A stretch of 64,000 nucleotides of DNA from an uncultured Gemmiger sp. Its GTDB lineage: Bacteria > Bacillota > Clostridia > Oscillospirales > Ruminococcaceae. Within the stretch, counting starts at the first letter, position 1. Every line of letters starts with the position of its first letter. Shown in pieces: positions 7,753-14,999 of the stretch. A model generated the notes under the pieces. The model was not told where the DNA came from, made no database searches, and saw only the letters and a list, made by a program, of their open reading frames with translations. Both the position numbers and the translations under genes were made by a program. Location: NCBI GenBank assembly GCA_944388145.1, contig CALXHQ010000024.1, positions 1 through 64,000 on the forward strand, given 5' to 3'.

Positions 7753-8437
7753 TGGTGTAACCCACCCCCCAAACGGTCTTGATGAATTTTGGCTTACGGC
7801 TGGGCTCGTGCATCTTCTCCCGCAGGCGGGCAATGTGGGACATCACAGTGTTGTTGGCATCCATAAATTTTTCGCCCCACACCGCCTCGAACAGTTCCTC
7901 GCTGGACACCACCTGGCCCCGGTGCTCGCACAGATACCACAGGATAGAAAATTCCAGCGGCGTCAATGCCAGTTCTTCGCCAAACAGTGTACATTTGTGG
8001 TTTGCCTTGCAGATGGTCAGCCCACGAAAGTCGTACTCCTGCGCCTTTCTGGGACCCTGCTCCGCCCGATTGTAGCGGGTATAACGGCGCAGCTGGGTTT
8101 TCACCCGGGCCACCAGCTCCAGCGGATTAAAGGGCTTGGTGATATAGTCGTCGGCGCCCAGGGTGAGACCGGTGATCTTGTCCATGTCCTCGACCCGGGC
8201 AGTGAGCATGATGATGGGAAACAGGTGCTTCTGGCGAATCCTTTGACATAGGGTAAAACCGTCCATATCCGGCAGCATTACGTCCAGAATGGCCAGATCC
8301 AACGGTCGGTTGGCCACACATTCCAGCGCATCGGCGGCATTGTAAAACTTCAGCACCTGAAATCCCTCGTTTTTCAGGTACACTTCCACCAGGTCGGCGA
8401 TAGAGGCCTCATCGTCCACGATCAGGATGCTTGCCAA
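7745..8437 (-). CDS. vanR: VanR-type OmpR-family response regulator
   Basis: 230 residues from a TTG at 8437 that follows AAAGGAGG; an upstream GTG at 8464 includes the ribosome binding site inside its frame and is rejected. The receiver domain has the acidic pair VDDE, the phosphorylated Asp52 in LAILDVMLPDMDGF, Thr in MLTAR and Lys in ITKPFNPLELVARV. The C-terminal winged helix shows LTPLEFSILWYLCEHRG and a terminal VWGVGYTIE. First gene of the van operon, directly behind the promoter at 8476-8504. Confidence 0.9.
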   Translation of the reverse strand: MASILIVDDEASIADLVEVYLKNEGFQVLKFYNAADALECVANRPLDLAILDVMLPDMDGFTLCQRIRQKHLFPIIMLTARVEDMDKITGLTLGADDYITKPFNPLELVARVKTQLRRYTRYNRAEQGPRKAQEYDFRGLTICKANHKCTLFGEELALTPLEFSILWYLCEHRGQVVSSEELFEAVWGEKFMDANNTVMSHIARLREKMHEPSRKPKFIKTVWGVGYTIE

Positions 8438-8470
8438 TGGTTCGGGTCCCTCCTTTTGTTGCACTTACAA

Positions 8471-8495
8471 GGGGGATTATATCACGAAATCCCCC
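8471..8495. promoter_or_regulatory. Perfect inverted repeat over the van -10 box (candidate operator)
   Basis: GGGGGATT and AATCCCCC are separated by 9 bases. The repeat contains the TATAAT of the van promoter, so a protein bound here, or RNA structure at the 5' end, would affect initiation. VanR is the obvious candidate, but this is inference. Confidence 0.5.
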
Positions 8496-8504
8496 CTGGG
8501 ACAA
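8476..8504 (-). promoter_or_regulatory. Sigma-A promoter of the van operon
   Basis: Minus-strand TTGTCC (8499-8504), 17-base spacer, TATAAT (8476-8481). The predicted transcript starts roughly 30 bases before the vanR TTG. Confidence 0.75.
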
Positions 8505-8689
8505 CCGAAGGCGCGGCACTGCCTTCGGCTGCCGCACGCGGGAACGGCTGCTTCCGGTACCGTGCCAGAACGGCAAAACAGTCTTTCTCCAAAGGGGAAA
8601 TGTCGATTTTTCTGCCTGGATACGGCCTGCCTGCATTGTCAGAAGCGTTCCTGTGGGATTGTAATAAAATCACTTGGCAAGCGTCTGAT

Positions 8690-9305
8690 GGTGGAAATAT
8701 TGGTTGCCCGTGCGGTGGCTGCTTTGGGGGGGGCGGATACCGGCTCGTCTCCAGCCGCGGCCATGCCGGGGCGGTGCGGCAAGCGGACAGCTATGCCGTG
8801 GGCTTGCAGCAGCTCCCACAGAGAGATTGGGAGAGGGCCGTCGCATCCCTCTCTGCGGCGTTGGAACAGGCGGCGGGCGGTGAGAAGGATGAAATCTTCC
8901 GGTTTATTGAAAGCGGCGAGATGAGCCGTTGCCAGCAGGGTATGACGCAGAAGACGCTGACCTGGCTTTCCGCTGATGAAATAAGCGGTGTGATTCTGAC
9001 AACATCATCTACTACGGAACCGTTGTGGATGGCCAGCTGTGTTTGTGGATGGCCTGCTGAATGGTCCGGTGGACTATACCGTTGTGATTGCTGAGCGGGC
9101 AGAGTGCTCAATGGATGTCATGCACAACGCCATCCATGTTGTTGGTATGACGGTTGCAAATGGCGTCATTCAGAAAATCCCCGCCGAACAGCGCCCGGAA
9201 TGGTGTGAGCAGCCCCAGAAAGGCACCATTGTTGTGGGCTGCGATCCACAATGGCAAAGTACCCGCACCATGCCGGCAAAGCAACAGGCGGTATGCGGCG
9301 CGTAG
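8690..9305 (+). pseudogene. Decayed coding sequence of unknown origin
   Basis: Between the van promoter and the tRNA array (8505-9633) no intact gene is seen. Protein-like segments appear in changing frames: ARAVAALGGADTGSSPAAA near 8705, SYAVGLQQLPQRDWERAVAS near 8793, then DNIIYYGTVVDGQL near 9000 and FVDGLLNGPVDYTVVI near 9041. Adjacent segments continue in a different frame, as expected of a gene broken by indels. I do not recognise the family. It may instead be non-coding; no ribosome binding site marks a start. Confidence 0.35.
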
Positions 9306-9633
9306 CCTTTTGGCAATATACTTTCCCTTTTGTGATCCCCGCCGGCCATGGAGGAAAGGTCCCGCCACAGGGAAATGCCCTGAATGCTGTTTGCGCTGAT
9401 AGACGTATGGCCCTGCCGGCTGTGCGGGCAGGCGGGAACAATCATTCCAAACGGACAAGGGGGATCAGCTTGCTGCCCGCACTCTGAAAATAAATATGGA
9501 AGAAATCCAGCCTGATTTTTTGCTGCGCCCCGGTTGCAGATGGCAAATTGCAAAGAAAAAGGCAAACAATATAACGCAGTATCGATAACAAGAAACAAAT
9601 CGAAAAAATCCTAAAAAAATCTGCAAAAAAGTG

Positions 9634-9662
9634 TTGACATTCCGCCTCCGATGCGTTAAAAT
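9634..9662 (+). promoter_or_regulatory. Consensus promoter of the tRNA array
   Basis: TTGACA, 17 bases, TAAAAT, 49 bases upstream of the first tRNA. It is embedded in AT-rich DNA that contrasts with the GC-rich surroundings. Confidence 0.85.
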
Positions 9663-9710
9663 AACACCTGTCGCCCGGAGAGAGCCGAGTAAAGCTAAAC
9701 TCTCCACCAT

Positions 9711-9786
9711 GCGGCCGTAGCTCATCTGGTAGAGCGCCACCTTGCCAAGGTGGAGGTAGCGAGTTCGAGCCTCGTCGGCCGCTCCA
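9711..9786 (+). tRNA. tRNA-Gly(GCC), copy 1
   Basis: 76 bases with encoded CCA. Acceptor arms GCGGCCG/CGGCCGC, anticodon stem CCACC/GGTGG around loop TTGCCAA, T-arm GTTCGAG. First gene of the array; identical to the copy at 10067. Confidence 0.95.
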
Positions 9787-9789
9787 TTT

Positions 9790-9865
9790 GGGAGTTTAGC
9801 TCAGCTGGGAGAGCATCTGCCTTACAAGCAGAGGGTCAGCGGTTCGAGTCCGTTAACTCCCACCA
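9790..9865 (+). tRNA. tRNA-Val(TAC)
   Basis: 76 bases with CCA. Acceptor GGGAGTT/AACTCCC, anticodon loop CTTACAA between TCTGC and GCAGA. It is 3 bases after tRNA-Gly, so processed from one transcript. Confidence 0.95.
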
Positions 9866-9871
9866 TCCTGT

Positions 9872-9948
9872 GGCCCGGTAGTTCAGTTGGTTAGAACGCT
9901 AGCCTGTCACGCTAGAGGTCGTCAGTTCGAGCCTGATTCGGGTCGCCA
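9872..9948 (+). tRNA. tRNA-Asp(GTC)
   Basis: 77 bases with CCA. Anticodon loop CTGTCAC, T-arm GTTCGAG. Six bases after tRNA-Val. Confidence 0.94.
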
Positions 9949-9951
9949 TTT

Positions 9952-10027
9952 GCCTCTGTAGCTCAGTCGGTAGAGCAGGGGACTGAAAATCCCCGTGTCA
10001 TTGGTTCGATTCCGATCGGAGGCACCA
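9952..10027 (+). tRNA. tRNA-Phe(GAA)
   Basis: 76 bases with CCA. Acceptor GCCTCTG/CGGAGGC, anticodon loop CTGAAAA between GGGGA and TCCCC. It is followed at 10036-10060 by a small hairpin (GCACATTCTTA / TTAAGAATGTGC). Confidence 0.94.
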
Positions 10028-10066
10028 AGGTTCTTGCACATTCTTACCTTAAGAATGTGCTTATAT

Positions 10067-10142
10067 GCGGCCGTAGCTCATCTGGTAGAGCGCCACCTTG
10101 CCAAGGTGGAGGTAGCGAGTTCGAGCCTCGTCGGCCGCTCCA
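10067..10142 (+). tRNA. tRNA-Gly(GCC), copy 2
   Basis: Base-for-base identical to copy 1 at 9711-9786. A hairpin with a T-run (10154-10176) follows. Confidence 0.95.
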
Positions 10143-10153
10143 ACAAACAGTGG

Positions 10154-10177
10154 AAACCGGCTCCCAAAGCCGGTTTT
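10154..10177 (+). terminator. Small terminator after tRNA-Gly copy 2
   Basis: AACCGGCT and AGCCGGTT flank a short loop and run into TTTT. It separates the first five tRNAs from tRNA-Cys and may attenuate rather than stop transcription. Confidence 0.6.
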
Positions 10178-10188
10178 TCACTCATTAT

Positions 10189-10263
10189 GGTGACGTGGCC
10201 AAGTGGTAAGGCAAGGGTCTGCAAAACCCTCATTCACCAGTTCAAATCTGGTCGTCACCTCCA
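10189..10263 (+). tRNA. tRNA-Cys(GCA)
   Basis: 75 bases with CCA. Acceptor GGTGACG/CGTCACC, short D-arm, anticodon loop CTGCAAA between AGGGT and ACCCT, T-arm GTTCAAA. Confidence 0.94.
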
Positions 10264-10269
10264 AATCTG

Positions 10270-10299
10270 GTGGTCGTTTTGGATAACGGCCACTTTTTT
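10270..10299 (+). terminator. Terminator of the tRNA array
   Basis: GTGGTCGTT and AACGGCCAC (one G-T pair) around TTGGAT, then TTTTTT. It lies 6 bases after tRNA-Cys. Confidence 0.85.
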
Positions 10300-10601
10300 G
10301 TTGTTACATCGAAAGAAATTGGCCTTTTTGTCCTTCAAAAATTTACTGTTGGTCAAATGATAACACAGGGGATAACGGCGATATTTTTGGAGTTATACAT
10401 GAGTGTCAGGGCAATTCTCCGGCCTGTGACAGGCAGCAGCCCCCTGTTTTCGGCTTTTTCCAGGAAAAGAACAGTAGTTTTTTCGTAGAAGTTCCGGCTG
10501 CTGTTTTGTGTAATGTGTAGAACAGCGGCCGACTGGTGATCTATACAAAAATAAGAGACAATAATCCGGTTTCCGATATTTGAAAACTCTGTAAACACAA
10601 G

Positions 10602-10642
10602 CCCAATCTTTGGCAGATTCCAGCCAAGGATTGGGCTTTTTG
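10602..10642 (+). terminator. Orphan terminator-like hairpin
   Basis: CCCAATCTTTGGC and GCCAAGGATTGGG flank an 8-base loop and are followed by CTTTTTGTTTG. No intact gene precedes it; 10300-10600 is AT-rich and holds no gene I can support. It may mark the end of a lost gene. Confidence 0.6.
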
Positions 10643-10653
10643 TTTGCGGCAGT

Positions 10654-10956
10654 GGGCGGCAGCCGATCCAGAGGGACAAGACCGCCAACGACAACTACTG
10701 CCTGCTGACACCGGCTGCCATCGCCAAAGAGATCGAGGCCCGCGGTGCGCCCCGTGAGTGCGGTGTCGCTATTGCGGCCGGGCTGCCCTTGACCAGCTAT
10801 GGCAGGGAGAAGCCCGCGCTCCGCATGCTGCTGGTCGTCATGATGGGCGGGAGCGCATCGGTAGTCAGCTGCCACATCCACCCCACAGGCGACCTGTGTC
10901 GCGCCGTGACCCTGCTGGAGGACCGTGTCAATGCTCGGGAAAAAGGTAAGGCAAAT
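10654..10956 (+). pseudogene. Remnant of a ParM-like plasmid/ICE segregation actin
   Basis: The plus-strand frame through 10675 reads QPIQRDKTANDNYCLLTPAA, followed by IAKEIEARGAPRECGVAIAA and GLPLTSYGREKP. This resembles the N-terminal part of ParM/StbA-type actins of Clostridiales mobile elements (D-N-Y-LLT-AAIAKE...AAGLPLTS..REK). There is no start codon with a ribosome binding site, no ATPase motifs follow, and the frame then turns unrelated. It looks like a fragment left by a lost integrative element beside the tRNA array. The family call rests on recall of the motif, not on a search. Confidence 0.5.
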
Positions 10957-11059
10957 GGTTGGCGGTGCCGGAAGCGGCAGACTGCTGCAAAGTGAGACAC
11001 TTTTCGCCGGTGCGGCAAGTACTGACGAGTGACAATGCGGGAGAATGGCGCAAAACGGT

Positions 11060-11074
11060 CAACATTGCATAGAA
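11060..11074. promoter_or_regulatory. GTTAAC repeat element upstream of the matrix locus
   Basis: Two GTTAAC hexamers three bases apart (GTTAACAATGTTAAC). More GTTAA/TTAAC half-sites lie at 11300-11325 just before the sipW ribosome binding site. Spaced palindromic hexamers on both sides of the promoter suggest a regulator binding array; the protein is unknown. Confidence 0.4.
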
Positions 11075-11177
11075 AAGTTAACAATGTTAACGAGCTGCGC
11101 TTTGTGTACAATATTCACAAAATGACTGTCATAGAATTGTCAATCGAACAAAAATGTGGAGGGATAATGGAAATAAA

Positions 11178-11206
11178 TTGACAATATTATATAAAAATTC
11201 TATACT
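11178..11206 (+). promoter_or_regulatory. Consensus promoter of the sipW/matrix operon
   Basis: TTGACA, 17 bases, TATACT in AT-rich DNA. The transcript would start near 11213, giving a leader of about 140 bases that contains a small GTCG/CGAC hairpin (11269-11280). Confidence 0.85.
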
Positions 11207-11355
11207 TATAACGAACAGCTTTCAGGGTGAGATGGTCCGTACCGACCCGCTTTGAGTGCATTTTTGACGTCGTTTTCGACGCTTGCATAAACAACAAATG
11301 TTAAATAACGTTAAGATTTGTTAACGCGATACTTTCTCTCCAAAGGAATACAGCT

Positions 11356-11952
11356 ATGAAAGAAAAACAACTGTCGAGCCGGCGGACGCAGGATGGGGGT
11401 GCCCATGCGTGTGCGCACGTTTCGGGTGGAAAACGCATTTTCTCTGCCATTGGCAATGTCCTGTTTTATCTGCTGATGGCATTACTGCTGTTGGGGGCGT
11501 TCGTCTTTTCCCGTAGCGGTGACCCGGGCAAGTCGCTGTTCGGATATCGTTTTTATTACATACAGACCCCCAGTATGGAGCCAGATATCCCTGTTGGCGC
11601 GGCGGTATTTACGAAGAAGATCGACCCTCAGCAGATTCGGGTTGGGGATGTTGTGACGTATTCTCTGTCGGGAACCAATATTTCACATGAGGTGATCGAG
11701 ATACTGCCTGCCTGCGACGAAACAGGGCTACCCTGGTTCCGCACCAAGGGGATTGCCAATGAGGACCCCGACCCCGAGATGGTCCGTGGCGATGCCGTGT
11801 CCGGCGTTGTAGTGCTGTGTGTGCCGTATCTGGGATACGTAATGTCATGGGTGGGCGACCATATACTGCTGACGTTGTGGTTATGTGTGTTGCTTTGTAT
11901 TCTGTTCGCGCTGCTGCAGCGGTTGTTCCGATCACTAAGTCGCACTGCTTGA
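11356..11952 (+). CDS. sipW: SipW-like (ER-type) signal peptidase I
   Basis: 198 residues. Membrane segments lie at about 33-53 and 165-190. The catalytic serine box is QTPSMEPDIPVG, and the second box has His in place of Lys (ISHEVIEI), which defines the archaeal/eukaryotic-type SipW family. The third box is GDAVSGVVV. The ATG at 11356 follows AAAGGAA. In Bacillus, SipW cleaves TasA/TapA, whose signal peptides end in a ..FA-F/W.. region; the two downstream secreted proteins and the adhesin have the matching pattern. First gene of the locus. Confidence 0.92.
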   Translation: MKEKQLSSRRTQDGGAHACAHVSGGKRIFSAIGNVLFYLLMALLLLGAFVFSRSGDPGKSLFGYRFYYIQTPSMEPDIPVGAAVFTKKIDPQQIRVGDVVTYSLSGTNISHEVIEILPACDETGLPWFRTKGIANEDPDPEMVRGDAVSGVVVLCVPYLGYVMSWVGDHILLTLWLCVLLCILFALLQRLFRSLSRTA

Positions 11953-12012
11953 ATCAAGTTTCCGTACATGGCGCATGTCATGTAAAATGCACAGTTATAA
12001 GGAGGTAAAAGA

Positions 12013-13353
12013 ATGAAGATGAAAAAACGGTTTCTGGTAGGCGGCGTTGTGGTGACGGCCGCAGCGCTGGCGTTTTCGGGTGCGTTCGCCTGGATCAGCG
12101 GTGTGCAGCAGACCAGCAATCAGTTTGTGCTGGAAGACTACAACGTCAAACTGCACGACGTGCTTGCCGGAACCCCGGTGGAGAACGGTGATGCACAGCA
12201 GGTCAAGTGGACGCCGGGCGAAGCGGTGGACAAGGATATCTGGGTTAGTAATGACGGCTCGGATGACATTCTTGTGCGCGTCAAGCTGAGCGAAACGCTG
12301 AAAATGCGCAAAGGGGCTGAGACGCTGCTGGACGTGGCGAACGTGGTTCATGGCAGTGAGGAGGATACACAAATCCACGAGCATGTATCCTGGACGACGG
12401 GCAATGTCAAAACCTATGCGGAATGGCAGGAACTGACGCAGGAAGAGCAGTGCGGCGCGTACTGGGTGTTGGCCGATGACGGGTATGCTTACTGGATGCA
12501 GCCGCTGACGCCGAGCGGTGATGAGGATACAGCAGGCGCGCTGGGCAATACCGGCTTGCTGGTGGATGCTGTGACGCTGGCGGAAGGCTCCTCCGGCGCA
12601 ATCGAGTACACGATCGACGTTGAGATGGATGCCATCGACGCCAAGCTGGCCGGCCTGGAGGAGGATGGCGCAACTTGGACAAGCGACGCTGCTAAGGCAT
12701 TGGCTGCCGCTGCGACCTATGACCCGATGAGCAGCGCGCTGGAGCGCGTCGACGCTGCCCTGGCCGAAGCAGAGACTGAATTGGGGGCTGCACGTTTGCA
12801 ATCGGCCAAGGCGGCCTATGAGGCAGCCGCTGCAGCGGAGAACGAGGCTGTCCGCGCCGAGAAGATGCACGAGGGCGCGTGGTATGAGTTGTATGCCAAG
12901 GTGTTTGAAGATCCGTCGAATTATGGCGCCTATACCCAGTACAACGCTCAGTATATCTACTCCAAGACCTATACCGGTGAGGGCCCGGCGGATGTTGGCA
13001 GCGGCGACAAAGTTGCCCGTATGTACGACTGCACGATCCTGATGTTTGACCCGGTTAACCACCTCGGTTCGATTGATCTGCCGGACAAGATTACCAATAC
13101 CGTTGCCGGCGCCGATTATGTGGAGAATTTCTACCTCAAAAATATTGCTGACGGCGCATTCCAGTATGTATCGGTCAGCAAACTGCATTTGGATTCTCTG
13201 GCCGACAAAGACCTTACCGCCCATACTTTTGACGGCCTGACAGTGACCTCCAAGGTTATTTATGGCAGCCTTGACAAAGAATTCTGGCAGGCTGTTCAAG
13301 CTGGTGAATACGGTACATTTGCCAACGAGCCCAAGTTCGATAAGTGGAGCTGA
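12013..13353 (+). CDS. SipW-dependent TasA/camelysin-like secreted matrix protein, copy A
   Basis: 446 residues; the ATG follows TAAGGAGG. The signal peptide is KKRFLVGGVVVTAAALAFSG then AFAWISGVQQTSN, typical of SipW substrates. Residues about 30-240 form a TasA/BsaA-like beta domain (VKWTPGEAVDKDIWVSNDGS). Residues 245-300 are alanine/glutamate-rich and probably helical (ELGAARLQSAKAAYEAAAAA). The distal half ends in AGEYGTFANEPK. Bases 12136-12728 are identical to copy B. It probably assembles into extracellular fibres or matrix; family membership is inferred from the signal peptide and the sipW neighbour. Confidence 0.85.
   Translation: MKMKKRFLVGGVVVTAAALAFSGAFAWISGVQQTSNQFVLEDYNVKLHDVLAGTPVENGDAQQVKWTPGEAVDKDIWVSNDGSDDILVRVKLSETLKMRKGAETLLDVANVVHGSEEDTQIHEHVSWTTGNVKTYAEWQELTQEEQCGAYWVLADDGYAYWMQPLTPSGDEDTAGALGNTGLLVDAVTLAEGSSGAIEYTIDVEMDAIDAKLAGLEEDGATWTSDAAKALAAAATYDPMSSALERVDAALAEAETELGAARLQSAKAAYEAAAAAENEAVRAEKMHEGAWYELYAKVFEDPSNYGAYTQYNAQYIYSKTYTGEGPADVGSGDKVARMYDCTILMFDPVNHLGSIDLPDKITNTVAGADYVENFYLKNIADGAFQYVSVSKLHLDSLADKDLTAHTFDGLTVTSKVIYGSLDKEFWQAVQAGEYGTFANEPKFDKWS
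12136..12728 (+). repeat. 593-bp identical direct repeat, copy A
   Basis: Identical to 13576-14168 (offset 1440). It covers the mature N-terminal domain. The upstream 123 bases differ at only a few positions; downstream the sequences diverge at once after GACCCGAT. Confidence 0.97.
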
Positions 13354-13452
13354 CAGGCACATTTGCACGGGTTGTCTTACGGCATGATGATCTTGTTTGC
13401 AGTTAGCGAAACGGACAGTGGCTGCGGCGAGACATGAAGGAGGAATATACTT

Positions 13453-14796
13453 ATGAAATTGAAAAAACGGTTTCTGGTAGGCGGCGTTGTGCTGACAGCC
13501 GCAGCGCTGGCGTTTTCAGGTGCGTTCGCCTGGATCAGCGGTGTGCAGCAGACCAGCAATCAGTTTGTGCTGGAGGACTACAACGTCAAACTGCACGACG
13601 TGCTTGCCGGAACCCCGGTGGAGAACGGTGATGCACAGCAGGTCAAGTGGACGCCGGGCGAAGCGGTGGACAAGGATATCTGGGTTAGTAATGACGGCTC
13701 GGATGACATTCTTGTGCGCGTCAAGCTGAGCGAAACGCTGAAAATGCGCAAAGGGGCTGAGACGCTGCTGGACGTGGCGAACGTGGTTCATGGCAGTGAG
13801 GAGGATACACAAATCCACGAGCATGTATCCTGGACGACGGGCAATGTCAAAACCTATGCGGAATGGCAGGAACTGACGCAGGAAGAGCAGTGCGGCGCGT
13901 ACTGGGTGTTGGCCGATGACGGGTATGCTTACTGGATGCAGCCGCTGACGCCGAGCGGTGATGAGGATACAGCAGGCGCGCTGGGCAATACCGGCTTGCT
14001 GGTGGATGCTGTGACGCTGGCGGAAGGCTCCTCCGGCGCAATCGAGTACACGATCGACGTTGAGATGGATGCCATCGACGCCAAGCTGGCCGGCCTGGAG
14101 GAGGATGGCGCAACTTGGACAAGCGACGCTGCTAAGGCATTGGCTGCCGCTGCGACCTATGACCCGATTGCCAGCGAGATTGAACGCCTGGAGCAAGAGA
14201 TCGCCAACCCGCCGTCTGAGGACAAGGCGTTTACCACAGCCTATGTGAAGCAGAAGCAAAATGCTGTGGAAGAATATAAAGCCGCACAGGCCGCCGCTAC
14301 GCCGGAGGAAAAACAGACCCACCTGACCAACGCCCGTTGGTATGACCTGTATGCCGAGACCCAAATTGTTGGCGGCGACTATGTATATCTGTCTGCCAAG
14401 AATGGACCTGAGGCCATCGGCAAAGTGACCAACCGCAAGATACCTGGCGAGAAGGCGGATGAAGACTGCGATGTTCAGCTGGTGATGGTCAAACCCGGAG
14501 TCAAGATAAAAGAGCTGACCGCAATTTTTAGCAAACATGAGACTACGCACCTTGACCCGACGTCCCGGCAGTATACAGTGACGTCCCTTGCTGACGGTGT
14601 GTTCCAGGGCGTGGAAGTCACCAACCTTAAACTGGCAACCTGGCAGCAGCACCCTGAATTGCTGGACGCACATACTTTTGACGGTATGACAGTCAAAACG
14701 GTTGTCACATATAAGGCGGATAATGAATTCGTTAATGCTGTGAAGGCCGGCGAGTATGGAACATTTGCTAACGAACCCAAGTATAGTATGTTCTAA
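13453..14796 (+). CDS. SipW-dependent TasA/camelysin-like secreted matrix protein, copy B
   Basis: 447 residues, ATG preceded by AAGGAGG. Its first 239 residues are almost the same as copy A, and identical over the mature N-terminal domain. From residue 240 it has a different helical stretch (EIERLEQEIANPPSEDKA) and a C-terminal domain only distantly like copy A (TSLADGVFQGVEVTNLKL, AHTFDGMTV), ending in the shared AGEYGTFANEPK. This is a recent duplication or gene conversion with variable distal halves. Same export route as copy A and same transcript. Confidence 0.85.
   Translation: MKLKKRFLVGGVVLTAAALAFSGAFAWISGVQQTSNQFVLEDYNVKLHDVLAGTPVENGDAQQVKWTPGEAVDKDIWVSNDGSDDILVRVKLSETLKMRKGAETLLDVANVVHGSEEDTQIHEHVSWTTGNVKTYAEWQELTQEEQCGAYWVLADDGYAYWMQPLTPSGDEDTAGALGNTGLLVDAVTLAEGSSGAIEYTIDVEMDAIDAKLAGLEEDGATWTSDAAKALAAAATYDPIASEIERLEQEIANPPSEDKAFTTAYVKQKQNAVEEYKAAQAAATPEEKQTHLTNARWYDLYAETQIVGGDYVYLSAKNGPEAIGKVTNRKIPGEKADEDCDVQLVMVKPGVKIKELTAIFSKHETTHLDPTSRQYTVTSLADGVFQGVEVTNLKLATWQQHPELLDAHTFDGMTVKTVVTYKADNEFVNAVKAGEYGTFANEPKYSMF
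13576..14168 (+). repeat. 593-bp identical direct repeat, copy B
   Basis: Second copy of 12136-12728. A crossover between the copies would delete 1440 bases and leave one hybrid gene, so the locus is structurally unstable. Confidence 0.97.
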
Positions 14797-14829
14797 TTGA
14801 CAGTCAGAGCTGTCATCCCATAAAATTAT

Positions 14830-14880
14830 GGCAGCAGCCCGGCCGGCGGCCCACAAGGCCGCCGGCACGGGGCCGCTGCC
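14830..14880 (+). terminator. GC-rich hairpin after copy B
   Basis: GGCAGCAGCCCGGCCGGCGGCC pairs with GGCCGCCGGC and GGCCGCTGCC across CACAA. First of three consecutive inverted repeats. No T-run follows directly. Confidence 0.65.
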
Positions 14881-14912
14881 CTTTGCCGCTTGCAGGTGCG
14901 CGGCAAAGTTTT
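14881..14912 (+). terminator. Terminator-like hairpin with T-run
   Basis: CTTTGCCGC and GCGGCAAAG with a 10-base loop, followed by TTTT. It probably limits read-through from the matrix genes into the adhesin gene. Confidence 0.65.
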
Positions 14913-14952
14913 ATGTCAGGCGGTGTGCCGCCGGCACGCCGCCTGACATAAA
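14910..14952. repeat. Near-perfect 43-base palindrome before the adhesin
   Basis: TTTATGTCAGGCGG pairs with CCGCCTGACATAAA and the centre continues as GTGCC-GCC-GGCAC. It ends 48 bases before the adhesin ATG. It could be a bidirectional terminator or an operator. Confidence 0.7.
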
Positions 14953-14999
14953 GCCTTGGTGTGCCCACACGATCCCTTGAAAAGGAGGTGCTCTATTTC

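Noticed and set aside
4473..7782. Long plus-strand frames across the van operon
   Set aside because: They are antisense shadows of the GC-rich minus-strand genes, with no family motifs or ribosome binding sites.
9108..9598. 142-residue minus-strand frame
   Set aside because: Composition is irregular, there is no start signal, and it overlaps the other decayed frames.
12136..14168. Insertion sequence or transposon explaining the 593-base repeat
   Set aside because: The repeats lie wholly inside coding frames of two genes, without terminal inverted repeats, target duplications or a transposase.
11995..14868. Two 450-residue minus-strand frames over the matrix genes
   Set aside because: They mirror each other only because the sense genes are duplicated; Arg/His-rich sequence without start signals.
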